A stretch of 64,000 nt of DNA from Lachnospiraceae bacterium. GTDB lineage: Bacteria; Bacillota; Clostridia; Lachnospirales; Lachnospiraceae. This document shows, piece by piece, positions 9,478 to 18,277 of this stretch. The notes under the pieces were generated by a model. The model had not been told where the DNA came from. It was given only the letters and a program-made list of their open reading frames with translations, and did not search any database. The stretch's first letter is position 1; every line of letters begins with the position of its first letter. The DNA is taken from the NCBI GenBank assembly GCA_024682835.1, contig JAIKYU010000099.1, positions 59,850 to 123,849 of the forward strand, in the 5' to 3' direction. The position numbers and the translations under genes are program-made.

Positions 9478-10206
9478 TTATTTCCCTTCGCCAAGCTTCA
9501 GGAGCGCCTGATAGGCTGCATGCTGCTCGGCTGACTTTTTGCTGGTTCCTTCGCCCTCTCCCATCAGATCGTCGCCGACGAACACCTCGCAGGTGAAGAT
9601 CCTCCGGTGCTCCGGTCCTTTCTCCCCCGTGATGCGGTAAGACAGCTGTCCAAGCTTTCTGCCCTGCACAATCTCCTGCAGGATGGTCTTGGAATCATAG
9701 AAGAGCTGCAGCTTATCCTGCTTCTCCAGGATATGGTGCAACACAAAGGACTGCGCCGGATCAAATCCGCCGTCAAGGTAGATCGCTCCGGTGACAGCTT
9801 CCATCACGTCGGCGATCAGGGCTTCCCGATCCCGGCCGCCGGCAGCCTCCTCCCCGCGGCCCAAAAGCAGGCAGTCACCGATCTCAAGCTCTCGGGCACA
9901 GTGAGAAAGCGCGGTCTCACAGACCATGGAGGCACGCCTTTTCGTGAGCGCTCCCTCCTTCAGATCCGGAAACCGGTGATAGAGATAATCGCTGGCCGCA
10001 ATCTCCAGCACCGCATCTCCGAGAAACTCCAGCCGCTCATAATCCTGCATACCGGATACTTTCTGCTCATTGGCATAGGAGGAATGGGTAAAGGCGCGAA
10101 GAAGCAGCGATTCATCTTGAAAGACATAGCCGATGCGCTGCTGCAATGCCTTCCAGTCGTCCGGCTGCAGGTTTCTTGCTTCCGATGTTTTGAATAATTT
10201 TCCCAT
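9478..10206 (-). CDS. rnc: Ribonuclease III
   Basis: Double-stranded-RNA endonuclease for rRNA and mRNA processing. The 242-aa protein has the RNase III domain (about 20-155) with the signature ERLEFLGDAVLEI, and a C-terminal dsRNA-binding domain (about 170-240, ending KKSAEQHAAYQALLKLGEGK). Length and domain order are standard. It lies between acpP and smc in the classic Firmicutes plsX-acpP-rnc-smc-ftsY order. Confidence 0.96.
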   Translation of the reverse strand: MGKLFKTSEARNLQPDDWKALQQRIGYVFQDESLLLRAFTHSSYANEQKVSGMQDYERLEFLGDAVLEIAASDYLYHRFPDLKEGALTKRRASMVCETALSHCARELEIGDCLLLGRGEEAAGGRDREALIADVMEAVTGAIYLDGGFDPAQSFVLHHILEKQDKLQLFYDSKTILQEIVQGRKLGQLSYRITGEKGPEHRRIFTCEVFVGDDLMGEGEGTSKKSAEQHAAYQALLKLGEGK

Positions 10207-10230
10207 GGATTCGGGTCCTTCCCCGCTGGG

Positions 10231-10461
10231 TTATTTTCCTGCGTTTTTGATCAGCTCAGCGGCTTCACCGACAGTTTTGATTTCGACCACCTTTTCCTGC
10301 GGCACCTGGATGTCAAAGGTGTCCTGGATCTGCATGACGATTTCCAGGATATCCAGGGAATCGGCAGCCAGATCGTCCACAAAGGAGGTCTCCTCCCTGA
10401 TCTCATTCGGATCGGCTCCCAGGACATCTGCGATGATTTTCTTCAGTTTTTCCATTTCCAT
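10231..10461 (-). CDS. acpP: Acyl carrier protein
   Basis: Small acidic carrier of growing acyl chains in fatty-acid synthesis. The 76-aa protein has the phosphopantetheine attachment serine in DDLAADSLDILEIVM. Helix pattern and length are typical. It is flanked by plsX and rnc, with a strong SD upstream (GGAGGGATGA region). Confidence 0.97.
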   Translation of the reverse strand: MEMEKLKKIIADVLGADPNEIREETSFVDDLAADSLDILEIVMQIQDTFDIQVPQEKVVEIKTVGEAAELIKNAGK

Positions 10462-10509
10462 TGTTCATCCCTCCGTAAAATGAAACATAAATCAGATGAT
10501 CCGCTGCAT

Positions 10510-11568
10510 TCATATGTCGTGCAGGCACTCCTCAATCTGCTTACCGATGTCCATGCGGTGGAACGTGACGCATTGCATGATCGAATTCTTCACCTCTGCG
10601 GCCTTCGCGCTGCCGTGTGTTTTGACCACCAGTCCTTTGAGTCCAAGCATCGGAGCGCCGCCGTATTTTGACAGGTCAAACATCCCAAGGGATTCTTTTA
10701 AGGAAGGCATCGCCAGAGCCGCGCCGAGCTTGCTCCTTACGTTTTTCGTCAGACCCTTTTTGAGCATGTGCAGCGCCGTCCGGCCGACCCCTTCATACAT
10801 CTTGAGGATCACATTGCCCGTAAACGCCTCACACACGAGGCCATCCACGGTGCCTGCATGAATGTCTCTGGCCTCCGCGCTGCCGATGAAATTGATATCA
10901 CAGCACGCCTTCAAAAGCGGAAAAGTCTCCTTCACCAGGGCATTGCCCTTCTCCTCCTCCGCGCCGATGTTGACGATGGCAACCGTCGGTTTTTCAACTC
11001 CGCAGGAATTGCGGAAATAAACCGAACCCATGCGTGCAAACTGCACAAGCGCCGAAGCCCTTGCGTCCACATTCGCCCCGCAGTCAATCAGCAGGGAAGC
11101 ACCTTTTTCCGTCGGGATAAACGGTGCAAGTGGCGCACGCTCCACTCCCTTCACACGGCCGATGATCGTCTGCCCGCCAACCAGCGTCGCCCCCGTCGAT
11201 CCGGCACTCACATAGGCGTCCGCATCGCCGGCGCGCACCATCTGCATGGCTTTCACTATGGAGGAATCACGCTTGGTCATGATCGCGTTGACCGGCGGTT
11301 CAGCCATCTCGATGACTTCCTTGGCATTCACAATCTCTATCAGGGAAAGGGCGGAGGGAGTCCTGCGCGCCTCCTCCGATTCAGCGGCCCTTGCAAGCTC
11401 CGGCTCGATCAGATTGCTGCGGCCCACCAGAAAAATCTTTCCGATGCGCCCCTTCGCTTCTCCTTCCCTTGCCGCCTCGCAGACAGCATCAACGGCTCCT
11501 TTTACAATCTCGCCGGGCGCGTTGTCGCCTCCCATCGCATCCACTGCGACTCTAACCTCGTTTGCCAA
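10510..11568 (-). CDS. plsX: Phosphate acyltransferase PlsX
   Basis: Converts acyl-ACP to acyl-phosphate, the first step of the PlsX-PlsY phospholipid route. The N-terminal motif VRVAVDAMGGDNAP is diagnostic, with SAGSTGATLVGG, GANVDARASAL and GNVILKMYEG further on. The ORF track begins 14 codons upstream. I choose the TTG at 11568, because GAGGAGA lies 6-7 nt before TTG GCA AAC GAG and the resulting 352-aa protein begins at the family's usual place. The TTG start is therefore inferred from SD position. Confidence 0.95.
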   Translation of the reverse strand: MANEVRVAVDAMGGDNAPGEIVKGAVDAVCEAAREGEAKGRIGKIFLVGRSNLIEPELARAAESEEARRTPSALSLIEIVNAKEVIEMAEPPVNAIMTKRDSSIVKAMQMVRAGDADAYVSAGSTGATLVGGQTIIGRVKGVERAPLAPFIPTEKGASLLIDCGANVDARASALVQFARMGSVYFRNSCGVEKPTVAIVNIGAEEEKGNALVKETFPLLKACCDINFIGSAEARDIHAGTVDGLVCEAFTGNVILKMYEGVGRTALHMLKKGLTKNVRSKLGAALAMPSLKESLGMFDLSKYGGAPMLGLKGLVVKTHGSAKAAEVKNSIMQCVTFHRMDIGKQIEECLHDI

Positions 11569-11653
11569 TCTGACTCTCCTCTGTAAACCCGGTTCATGCC
11601 CGACTTTCACCGGTCTGATGCCGTAACCGGACGATTTTCCACCGATAGTTGAA

Positions 11654-11679
11654 AACCCCCTCCGGTTACGGAGAGGGTT
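11654..11679 (-). terminator. Intrinsic terminator/attenuator after rpmF
   Basis: Read on the minus strand, AACCCTCTCCG / CGGAGGGGGTT forms an 11-bp stem with one mismatch around a TAAC loop, followed by TTTTC. It sits between rpmF and plsX and probably ends or attenuates rpmF transcripts. Confidence 0.7.
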
Positions 11680-11710
11680 CTATTGCCACAAATCGGATCA
11701 CTCCGGCATA

Positions 11711-11893
11711 TCAGTCTTCGACAGCGATAACGCTCTTGTTCTGATAATAGCCGCAGCTTTTGCAGACCTTGTGGGGCTCCATGAGTGCGCCGCAGTGGCT
11801 GCATTTGACCAGTGCGGGAGCCTTCATCTTCCAGTTGGCTCTTCTCTGATCCCTGTGTCCCTTGGATGATTTGTTCTTCGGACAGATAGACAT
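11711..11893 (-). CDS. rpmF: 50S ribosomal protein L32
   Basis: Small ribosomal protein of 60 aa. It starts MSICPKNKSSKGHRDQRRA and carries the zinc-ribbon cysteine pairs CSHCG and CKSCG, so it is the zinc-binding (C+) form. It has its own strong promoter upstream. The DUF177/YceD gene that often precedes rpmF in Firmicutes is not present between ackA and rpmF. Confidence 0.96.
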   Translation of the reverse strand: MSICPKNKSSKGHRDQRRANWKMKAPALVKCSHCGALMEPHKVCKSCGYYQNKSVIAVED

Positions 11894-11983
11894 CTTGCTT
11901 CACCTCGTTCAGAGCACATGCCGCCCGGAGGCGGAACGGTGCGATCAATCAACAGTTACAACGCGCACAGACGCGCGATAATG

Positions 11984-12013
11984 ATTATATGCCCGTGCCG
12001 TTTGTTTTGTCAA
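11984..12013 (-). promoter_or_regulatory. Consensus SigA promoter for rpmF
   Basis: On the minus strand, TTGACA and TATAAT are separated by 18 nt. The predicted start is about 80 nt upstream of the rpmF ATG, so rpmF can be transcribed independently of ackA. Confidence 0.85.
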
Positions 12014-12033
12014 GAGAAAAATCCTTACACGCT

Positions 12034-13230
12034 TCACTTCACCAGTGCCGCCGTGTCCCTGGCAATCGCAAGCTCCTCGTTGGTCGGTACCACCATGATG
12101 CGCACGGCGGAATCCGGCGTGGAGATGGTCACCTCTTTCCCTCTGGATTCGTTGGCGGCTTCATCGAGCTTTGCACCGAGATAGCCGAGCCGCTCGACGA
12201 CATACTTACGCACCAGCGGGCTGTTCTCACCGACGCCGGCCGTGAAGCAGATGCAGTCCACGCCGTTCATGGCCGCGGCATAGGCGCCGACATACTTGGT
12301 GACGTGATAGGCAAAGCAGTGGATCGCCCGGATCGCACCCGGATCCTTCTTATTGTATCCCGCCTCCAGATCGCGGAAATCGGAGGAGATGTCGCCGGAA
12401 AGTCCGTACACGCCGGACTCCTTGTTGAGTACCGTCATCACACCCTTTAAGTCCTTGTGCTCCTTTCCGGAAATGTAGTCGATGACGGAGGGATCGATGT
12501 CGCCGCTGCGCGTCCCCATGATCAGTCCTTCCAGGGGCGTCAGTCCCATGGAGGTGTCGATGCACCTACCGTTCTTCACCGCGGAGACACTGGCGCCGTT
12601 GCCCAGATGGCAGACGATGGTCTTTAAGGAATCATACGGCTTGCCGATGATCTCGGCGGCACGTGCGGACACATAGGCGTGGCTGGTGCCGTGGAAGCCG
12701 TAGCGGCGCACCTTGTACTGCTCATAATAGCGGTACGGCAGGCCATAGAGATAGGCCTCCTCAGGCATCGTCTGATGGAACGCGGTATCAAAAACGGCCA
12801 CCATCGGCACACCGGGCATGGCCTTCTCACAGGCGCGGACGCCGATGAGATTGGCAGGATTGTGCAGAGGAGCCAGATCACTAACCTCCTCGATCGCCCG
12901 GATCACCTGATCATCGATGATGACGGACTTCGTGAAGGCCTCTCCGCCATGAACGATGCGGTGACCGACCGCGTCAATCTCGGAGAGCTCCTTCACCACG
13001 CCGGTGGCCGGATCGGTCAGTGCCTCGATGACGAGGGCAATCGCCTTGTTGTGATCGGGCATCGGCTCTTCCTTTACGATTTTGTCGCCGCCTGCAGGCG
13101 TGAAGCTGATAACGCTTCCGTCAATACCGATCCGCTCGCAGAGGCCCTTCCCGAGAACCGCTTCCGATTCGGAATCGATCAGCTGAAACTTTAAGGACGA
13201 GCTGCCGCAGTTAATAACCAGAATCTTCAT
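12034..13230 (-). CDS. ackA: Acetate kinase
   Basis: Converts acetyl phosphate + ADP to acetate + ATP, the last step of the substrate-level phosphorylation route. The 398-aa protein carries the ASKHA features: MKILVINCGSSSLKFQL at the N-terminus, VGHRIVHGGE, AVFDTAFHQTMP, RYGFHGTSHAYV and GNGASV. It lies 33 nt downstream of pta, forming a pta-ackA operon. Confidence 0.97.
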   Translation of the reverse strand: MKILVINCGSSSLKFQLIDSESEAVLGKGLCERIGIDGSVISFTPAGGDKIVKEEPMPDHNKAIALVIEALTDPATGVVKELSEIDAVGHRIVHGGEAFTKSVIIDDQVIRAIEEVSDLAPLHNPANLIGVRACEKAMPGVPMVAVFDTAFHQTMPEEAYLYGLPYRYYEQYKVRRYGFHGTSHAYVSARAAEIIGKPYDSLKTIVCHLGNGASVSAVKNGRCIDTSMGLTPLEGLIMGTRSGDIDPSVIDYISGKEHKDLKGVMTVLNKESGVYGLSGDISSDFRDLEAGYNKKDPGAIRAIHCFAYHVTKYVGAYAAAMNGVDCICFTAGVGENSPLVRKYVVERLGYLGAKLDEAANESRGKEVTISTPDSAVRIMVVPTNEELAIARDTAALVK

Positions 13231-13263
13231 AATGAATGACTCCTCTCTTTATGCTGTTTATGT

Positions 13264-14277
13264 TTATTTTGCCTTCTGTACATCCTGTGCCTGCACGGCC
13301 GTGAGGGCCACCACGCCCACGATATCCTGCCAGGAGCAGCCGCGGGACAGATCGTTGACCGGCTGTGCGATGCCCTGAAGCATCGGTCCGTAGGCATCAG
13401 CCCCGCCGAGACGCTGAACCAGCTTGTAGCCGATGTTGCCGGCGTCCAGGTTTGGGAAGATCAGCACGTTGGCGTGCCCCGCCACGGGACTGCCCGGCGC
13501 CTTGGAGGCCGCAACCTCGGGCACCAGCGCCGCATCCAGCTGCAGCTCGCCGTCCACGTTGAGGTCCGGATACATCTCATGTGCAATACGCGTTGCCTCG
13601 ACCACCTTGTCGACCAGCGCATGCTTCGCGCTGCCCTTTGTCGAATGAGAAAGCATGGCCACGCAGGGCTCGCCGCCCACCAGCTGACGGAAGCTTCTGG
13701 CGCTCGATTCCGCGATAACAGCCAGCTCTTCTGCGGTCGGATCCTGGTTTAAGCCTGCATCGGCAAAGACAAAGGTGCCGTCCTCGCCGTAATCGGAGTG
13801 AGGCACGTCCACCACGAAGAAGCCGGAGACCATCCGGACGCCCGGTGCCGTCTTGAGAATCTGCAGAGCCGGACGCAGCGTGTCCGCCGTCGGATGATTG
13901 GCGCCGGCCACCAGCCCGTCGGCCACGCCCGCCTTGAGCAGCATGACGCCGTAGTAGATATAGTTGGTGGACAGAAGCTCTCTGGCCTTTTCCTCGGTCA
14001 TGCCCTTGGCTTCGCGAAGCTTGAACAGGAGCTTGACATAGCTCTCAAAATTGGGATCCTCCGCGGGATCAATGATCATCGTGCGGGCAAAATGCACGTG
14101 CATGCGGTCCGCTTCGGCATTGATCTTCTGCTCATTGCCGATCAGAATCAGCTGGGCCAGATCCTCACGCAGGATCTGCGCTGCCGCGAGAATCGTGCGT
14201 TCATCGTCCGTCTCCGGCAGCACGATCGTCTTCTTGTCCATTTTGGCTTTCTGCTTGATCTTATCGATGTAAGACAT
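13264..14277 (-). CDS. pta: Phosphate acetyltransferase
   Basis: Interconverts acetyl-CoA and acetyl phosphate. The 337-aa protein is the short clostridial PTA without the N-terminal DRTGG extension. Conserved blocks include [45 protein letters not shown] and [16 protein letters not shown]. The ORF-track start is a TTG six codons upstream; I chose the ATG at 14277 because AAGGGAG lies 8 nt before it. It is the first gene of the pta-ackA operon. Confidence 0.96.
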   Translation of the reverse strand: MSYIDKIKQKAKMDKKTIVLPETDDERTILAAAQILREDLAQLILIGNEQKINAEADRMHVHFARTMIIDPAEDPNFESYVKLLFKLREAKGMTEEKARELLSTNYIYYGVMLLKAGVADGLVAGANHPTADTLRPALQILKTAPGVRMVSGFFVVDVPHSDYGEDGTFVFADAGLNQDPTAEELAVIAESSARSFRQLVGGEPCVAMLSHSTKGSAKHALVDKVVEATRIAHEMYPDLNVDGELQLDAALVPEVAASKAPGSPVAGHANVLIFPNLDAGNIGYKLVQRLGGADAYGPMLQGIAQPVNDLSRGCSWQDIVGVVALTAVQAQDVQKAK

Positions 14278-14326
14278 GGATTTGACTCCCTTCAAAAAAA
14301 AATACGGAATGAATAATATCCTGTTA

Positions 14327-14332
14327 ATTATA
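14327..14332 (-). promoter_or_regulatory. Probable -10 element of the pta-ackA promoter
   Basis: A perfect TATAAT reads on the minus strand 50 nt upstream of the pta ATG. The -35 region is poor (TGGAAA at 17-nt spacing), so an activator or an atypical promoter is possible. The 101-nt pta/tmcAL gap is divergent, and a plus-strand extended -10 (TGCTAAAAT) sits just before tmcAL. Confidence 0.55.
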
Positions 14333-14378
14333 TCGCAAACGCAAAAAATTTTCCATGAAAATATGCTAAAATCTACCT

Positions 14379-15590
14379 ATGAAAATTGTCGGCGTCATCG
14401 CGGAGTGCAATCCGCTTCATAACGGTCACGAAAAGCTTCTGTGCCACGTCCGTGAATCGCTTTTGGCGGATTACGTGGTCGTCCTGATGAGCGGCAGCTT
14501 TGTCCAGCGGGGCGAGCCTGCGGTGATGGACAAGCATCAACGGTGCCGGGCCGTGCTTCATGCCGGCGCCGACCTGGTCCTTGCGCTTCCCGCCGTCTAC
14601 ACGCTCGCACCGGCCGAGATCTTTGCCCGCGGAGCGGTGATCACCCTGAATGCATGCGGGATCATTGATGAGCTCTGCTTCGGCAGTGAGAGCGGCGATC
14701 CTGCCGTTCTTCGTTTGCTGGCGGACATCCCCGATTGTGCTTCCTTCTCCCCCGCCCTGGAAAAAGGGATGAAGTCAGGCCAGAGCTACCCCGCCGCCTT
14801 TATGCAGGCCATGGAGGCGTGCGCTCCCACGGACATCCCGGTCCGGAAGATCCTGACGGATGCGCCCAACAACCTGCTGGGCATCGAGTATCTGCGGAGT
14901 CTATCAGCCACAGACAGCCGCATCATCCCCTCTACGCTCCTGCGATCCCCCCGATCCGACCGGATTACCAGTGCCTCGCATCTTCGGGAGCTGCTTCCTG
15001 ATAAAAAAACGGAGCGATCCGCTCTTTCCCCCTTCCTGCCCGAAGCTTCCCTGAACGAGATTGATCTCGTGCTTTCGGATCCCGCGTTTCGCTTTGTCCG
15101 CGCCGACGACCTGACAGATATCCTGAAGTTTATGCTCCTTAAGGCTGGTCCGGATGATCTTGCCGCATTCGGAGACATCGGCCGGGATCTCGCCGCCAGA
15201 ATCCATGCTCACAGGCTGGACTGCGACTCCTTCACATCCTTTGCCGATCTTCTCAAGGTCAAAGCCTTCACACACGCGAGAATCCGGCGCGCGCTGTGCC
15301 AGCTGATTCTTGAAATCAGGCAGCAGGACCGGACGGCCATGCTGGAAAGCCGCACCACTCTGCTTCGTGTGCTTGGCTTTAAGGAAAACGCCCGTCCTCT
15401 TCTTACGCTTCTTGCCGACCGGGCAGAAGCGCCGCTCATTGTCCGCGGGCGCGATTATCATGCGTCCTTTACCCCGCTTGCCCAAACCCTCCTTGATCTC
15501 GATCTGCTTGCGGACGGCCTGTACGAATCCCTTTGCAAAACGGAAGCGCCGCGCAGAGAGGAGGAGGAAAAGATGGTGGTGGTTGTATAG
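14379..15590 (+). CDS. tmcAL: tRNA(Met) cytidine acetate ligase-like nucleotidyltransferase
   Basis: TmcAL uses ATP and acetate to form N4-acetylcytidine at the wobble base of elongator tRNA-Met. The 403-aa protein starts MKIVGVIAECNPLHNGH; the HxGH nucleotidyltransferase motif is HNGH. Further family blocks are LMSGSFVQRGEPA, MDKHQRCRAVLHAGADLV and NNLLGIEYLRSL. Length matches the family (YlbM/TmcAL). It is divergent from pta-ackA, whose product acetate is its substrate; this neighbourhood is suggestive but not proof of a functional link. Confidence 0.93.
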   Translation: MKIVGVIAECNPLHNGHEKLLCHVRESLLADYVVVLMSGSFVQRGEPAVMDKHQRCRAVLHAGADLVLALPAVYTLAPAEIFARGAVITLNACGIIDELCFGSESGDPAVLRLLADIPDCASFSPALEKGMKSGQSYPAAFMQAMEACAPTDIPVRKILTDAPNNLLGIEYLRSLSATDSRIIPSTLLRSPRSDRITSASHLRELLPDKKTERSALSPFLPEASLNEIDLVLSDPAFRFVRADDLTDILKFMLLKAGPDDLAAFGDIGRDLAARIHAHRLDCDSFTSFADLLKVKAFTHARIRRALCQLILEIRQQDRTAMLESRTTLLRVLGFKENARPLLTLLADRAEAPLIVRGRDYHASFTPLAQTLLDLDLLADGLYESLCKTEAPRREEEEKMVVVV

Positions 15591-15639
15591 GCTTGTTTTC
15601 GGATCGACGGTGAATCGTAACAAATCTTTCAAATTGTAC

Positions 15640-15668
15640 TTGATTATGAAAAACAAGTGTGCTAACAT
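15640..15668 (+). promoter_or_regulatory. Promoter of the tRNA-Ala / DUF6465 unit
   Basis: TTGATT and TAACAT are spaced by 17 nt, with the predicted start about 10 nt upstream of the mature tRNA 5' end. No other promoter is visible before the downstream protein gene. Confidence 0.65.
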
Positions 15669-15685
15669 ACAATAGTTAGCGTATT

Positions 15686-15758
15686 GGGGTCGTAGCTCAG
15701 TTGGGAGAGCGCAGCGTTCGCAACGCTGAGGTCAAGGGTTCGATCCCCTCCGGCTCCA
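15686..15758 (+). tRNA. tRNA-Ala (anticodon CGC)
   Basis: A 73-nt cloverleaf can be folded by hand. The acceptor pairs GGGGTCG with CGGCTCC and has discriminator A. The D arm is GCTC...GAGC and the anticodon arm is CAGCG-TTCGCAA-CGCTG, with U33 then CGC (reads GCG, alanine). The T arm has loop TTCGATC and one mismatch at the stem base. The variable loop is AGGTC. The terminal CCA is not encoded after the discriminator. Confidence 0.95.
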
Positions 15759-15791
15759 CTGCAAGTGTTTCAATTACCAGGAGGAAATACC

Positions 15792-16088
15792 ATGCCCACT
15801 ACGAAAACAGCAGCAAAGAAGACCGCTGCAAAAGGTGCTTCCAAGGCTAAGAAGGCGTCTTCTGCCAAGGTAATCAACAGCAACTCCATCAAATCCACAG
15901 TCGTTCTGCAGTATGCGGAAAAGTCCATCCCCTATGACGATCTCGTCGCGCGGGTCAAGGACATCTGGATGAATCAGTTCGGGCGCAAGCTCATCGAGAT
16001 CAACAATGTCGATCTCTATATCAAGCCCGAAGAAAACAAGGTTTACTATGTGATCAACAACGACACCCAGGGCGATTTCGATCTTTAA
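15792..16088 (+). CDS. Small basic-tailed protein (DUF6465-like)
   Basis: Function unknown. The 98-aa protein has a Lys/Ala/Thr-rich, histone-H1-like N-terminal tail (about residues 1-28, repeats of the AAKK/KAKK type) followed by a compact alpha/beta domain (STVVLQYAEKSIPYDDLV ... VYYVINNDTQGDFDL). This matches what I recall of the DUF6465 family in Clostridia. A strong AGGAGG lies 7 nt before the ATG at 15792, which overrides the ORF-track start nine codons earlier. It starts 33 nt after tRNA-Ala without a visible terminator or promoter, so it may be read from the tRNA promoter. Its stop codon overlaps the truA stop on the opposite strand. Confidence 0.8.
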   Translation: MPTTKTAAKKTAAKGASKAKKASSAKVINSNSIKSTVVLQYAEKSIPYDDLVARVKDIWMNQFGRKLIEINNVDLYIKPEENKVYYVINNDTQGDFDL

Positions 16089-16837
16089 TAATCGACCCGG
16101 ATCAGACACAGACCTTCAGGCGGAGCCGTCGGCCCCGCCTTTTTTCTGTCCAGCGCTGCCATAATCCCGGGAATGTCTTTGCTCTCCATCCGAGAAAACC
16201 CCACCTCCAGAAGCGTTCCGGTGAGAATCCGCACCATATTCTGCAAAAAGCCGTTGCCGTGGTAGTAGATCCTGAGGATATCGCCCTCCTGCTTCAGCCG
16301 GATTTCATCTACGGTCCGGACCGTGCTCTTCTTCATCCTCGGATTCGCACAAAAGCTCTTGAAATCATGTGTGCCGATAAAATGTGCCGCCGCGTCGCGC
16401 ATTTTCTCCACATCAGGTGCCGCGCCAAGCACCGTCAGATACCTCCGTTCAAAGACCGGTTTGCTCTCTCCCGTCCAGAGACTGTAGCAATACAGCTTGC
16501 CGGTCGCGTTGTAGCGCGCGTGAAACCTGGGTGAGGCAAATTGCACGCGGTCAATACCGATATCATCGGGAAGATACCGGTTGAAATAGCGCTTGATCTC
16601 CTCTTCCGTCATATCGGTATCCGCGTGGAAGCAGGCGATCATGGCACGCGCGTGGACACCCGCATCCGTACGCCCCGCCCCGATGATCTGCGGAATTTCC
16701 CCCTCGGGAAGAGAAAGCATACGGGCAGACACCTGTTCAAGCTTTCCCTGGATGGTCATGGGCTCCCCCGGCTGGTGTTCCCAGCCGTAATAGCGCGTCC
16801 CGTCATATCGAATCGTCAATTTGACATTTCTTTTCAT
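16085..16837 (-). CDS. truA: tRNA pseudouridine(38-40) synthase TruA
   Basis: Forms pseudouridine at positions 38-40 of the tRNA anticodon arm. The ~250-aa protein begins KLTIRYDGTRYYGWEHQ and has the catalytic motif GAGRTDAGVHARAM with the essential Asp; FLQNMVRILTGTLLEVG is also characteristic. The start at 16837 (MKRNVKL) is chosen by family length. No good SD is visible, so start confidence is lower. Its 3' end overlaps the convergent DUF6465-like gene by 4 nt (TTAA read both ways). Confidence 0.94.
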   Translation of the reverse strand: MKRNVKLTIRYDGTRYYGWEHQPGEPMTIQGKLEQVSARMLSLPEGEIPQIIGAGRTDAGVHARAMIACFHADTDMTEEEIKRYFNRYLPDDIGIDRVQFASPRFHARYNATGKLYCYSLWTGESKPVFERRYLTVLGAAPDVEKMRDAAAHFIGTHDFKSFCANPRMKKSTVRTVDEIRLKQEGDILRIYYHGNGFLQNMVRILTGTLLEVGFSRMESKDIPGIMAALDRKKAGPTAPPEGLCLIRVDY

Positions 16838-16932
16838 TTGTTTACATTTTCTTAACAATTAAATCATTGTTTTGACATTTTCGACTGATAAGATGTTCTC
16901 AGATGAGAGATAAAAAGCTTTTTCTTCATAAC

Positions 16933-16960
16933 AGCCGGATCGGTGCAAGCCGTTCCGGCT
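16933..16960 (-). terminator. Hairpin after the pectin-acetylesterase gene
   Basis: AGCCGGA/TCCGGCT with an inner CGG/CCG pairing forms a GC-rich hairpin just downstream of the last gene of the 17-33 kb operon. The following sequence has only a weak T-stretch, so it may be an imperfect terminator. Confidence 0.5.
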
Positions 16961-16969
16961 TCCTCCCTT

Positions 16970-18190
16970 TTATGGGGTCTTTTCCGTGACCTCCTCAGGC
17001 ACTCCCACATCGTACAGCTCGCCGTTTACCGCGTCACCAAGCCATTTGCACATCGACACCCCGGATTTCACCGGCAGATAGAAAATCTTCTCGCGCACGC
17101 AGGTGTGCGCCGTGCCGCCCTTCATTCCGCGCTTCATGACCATCAGATTGGGAAATTCGTTCACAAAGAACGTGAACCCGGGCGTGATCTCCTTTAGCTC
17201 CCGAAGCATCTGGACAAACTGAACGTAAAAGGCCTCCTGTATCTCCGCGTCCGAGGTGAATTCCTTATTGACCACGTCGTTGTAATAGGCGCTGAGAAGA
17301 TAGTCATGCGTGGAACAGGCGTAGAGATAGCGAACGTCATCCTTCTTTTTCGCGTACAGCTTATGGTACCAGTCCAGCGTGATATTCGGCGTCCGGATTG
17401 CCTGCCAGATGTCCTCTCTCGTCTTCCACATCTCCCGCGCCGTCTCCTGCCAGTTGTCATACAGAAGCTGGCCGCTGTCCGAAAAGCAGGTCACATCGCT
17501 GCAGTCCGGATACCAGATATCCGTGACGTCGGCGGCAAGCGCCGGCACGGCAAAAGCGCCTGCGCTGTCCCCGGCGATCAGAAGCTTTTTCGGATCCGGA
17601 AAGATCTCCTTCGCCTTCCTCATGGCTGCACAGAAATTCTGATAGCCGTGGAAACGGACGACACCGGATTCACCCGTCTCGCTGTCCGTGTAGGTATAGT
17701 CATTGTCGCCCACATGGAAATCACCGGTGGCATAGGTGACAATCACAAAGCTCCAGTCTTCAAAAGGATTGGCGGGATTTCCGTTCTCCGTGATCCCGAT
17801 GTTGATATTCATGATCTGTGTAAACGGCCGCAGATTGTTCCAGTAGAAATTCGGCAGCCCCGCCGCCACCTTCCCGCCCGTGACGGGACGGGCAGCCGTA
17901 AAGGCATTCCAGGCGACGCCGCCGCCCGAAAAAAACACCACCAGCTTGTCCTTATGCGCGGCCTTCAGATAGATATGATACTCGGAGCCGTCCCCGGAGA
18001 TCCCGTCAGACAGCGGCACACGGTACCACACGCGGGGATAGACCATTGCGCCCTCGGAAAGCACCGGCGCTTCCCTGCCGTTTTCGATGACCATCTGGCC
18101 GATCCGCTCCTCGACGTAATCGCCCACACGGTAGGCAAAAGCCAGGCCGCGGCTTCTTAAATTTGACAGATTATCTTTGTTCTTCTCCAT
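16970..18190 (-). CDS. Pectin-acetylesterase-like alpha/beta hydrolase (PAE/Notum type)
   Basis: Probably removes acetyl groups from pectin-derived oligosaccharides. The 406-aa protein shows PAE-family features: VVFFSGGGVAWN (oxyanion region), FVIVTYATGDFHVGDN, the nucleophile elbow AGDSAGAFAVP, DCSDVTCFSDSGQL, and late histidine candidates in GGTAHTCV. There is no signal peptide, so it should act inside the cell on imported oligosaccharides, unlike secreted plant PAEs. The ATG at 18190 is preferred (CGGGAG upstream) over the ORF-track start. It is the last gene of the long pectin-type locus. Family assignment is by motif recognition; the substrate is inferred. Confidence 0.78.
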   Translation of the reverse strand: MEKNKDNLSNLRSRGLAFAYRVGDYVEERIGQMVIENGREAPVLSEGAMVYPRVWYRVPLSDGISGDGSEYHIYLKAAHKDKLVVFFSGGGVAWNAFTAARPVTGGKVAAGLPNFYWNNLRPFTQIMNINIGITENGNPANPFEDWSFVIVTYATGDFHVGDNDYTYTDSETGESGVVRFHGYQNFCAAMRKAKEIFPDPKKLLIAGDSAGAFAVPALAADVTDIWYPDCSDVTCFSDSGQLLYDNWQETAREMWKTREDIWQAIRTPNITLDWYHKLYAKKKDDVRYLYACSTHDYLLSAYYNDVVNKEFTSDAEIQEAFYVQFVQMLRELKEITPGFTFFVNEFPNLMVMKRGMKGGTAHTCVREKIFYLPVKSGVSMCKWLGDAVNGELYDVGVPEEVTEKTP

Positions 18191-18277
18191 GACAGACTCC
18201 CGAAAACCTCGTTCCTGACGCAGCAAAAAGGCCTGCGCATGATGGGGCCTCTTAAGCCTCCTGACGCGTTTTGCAGT

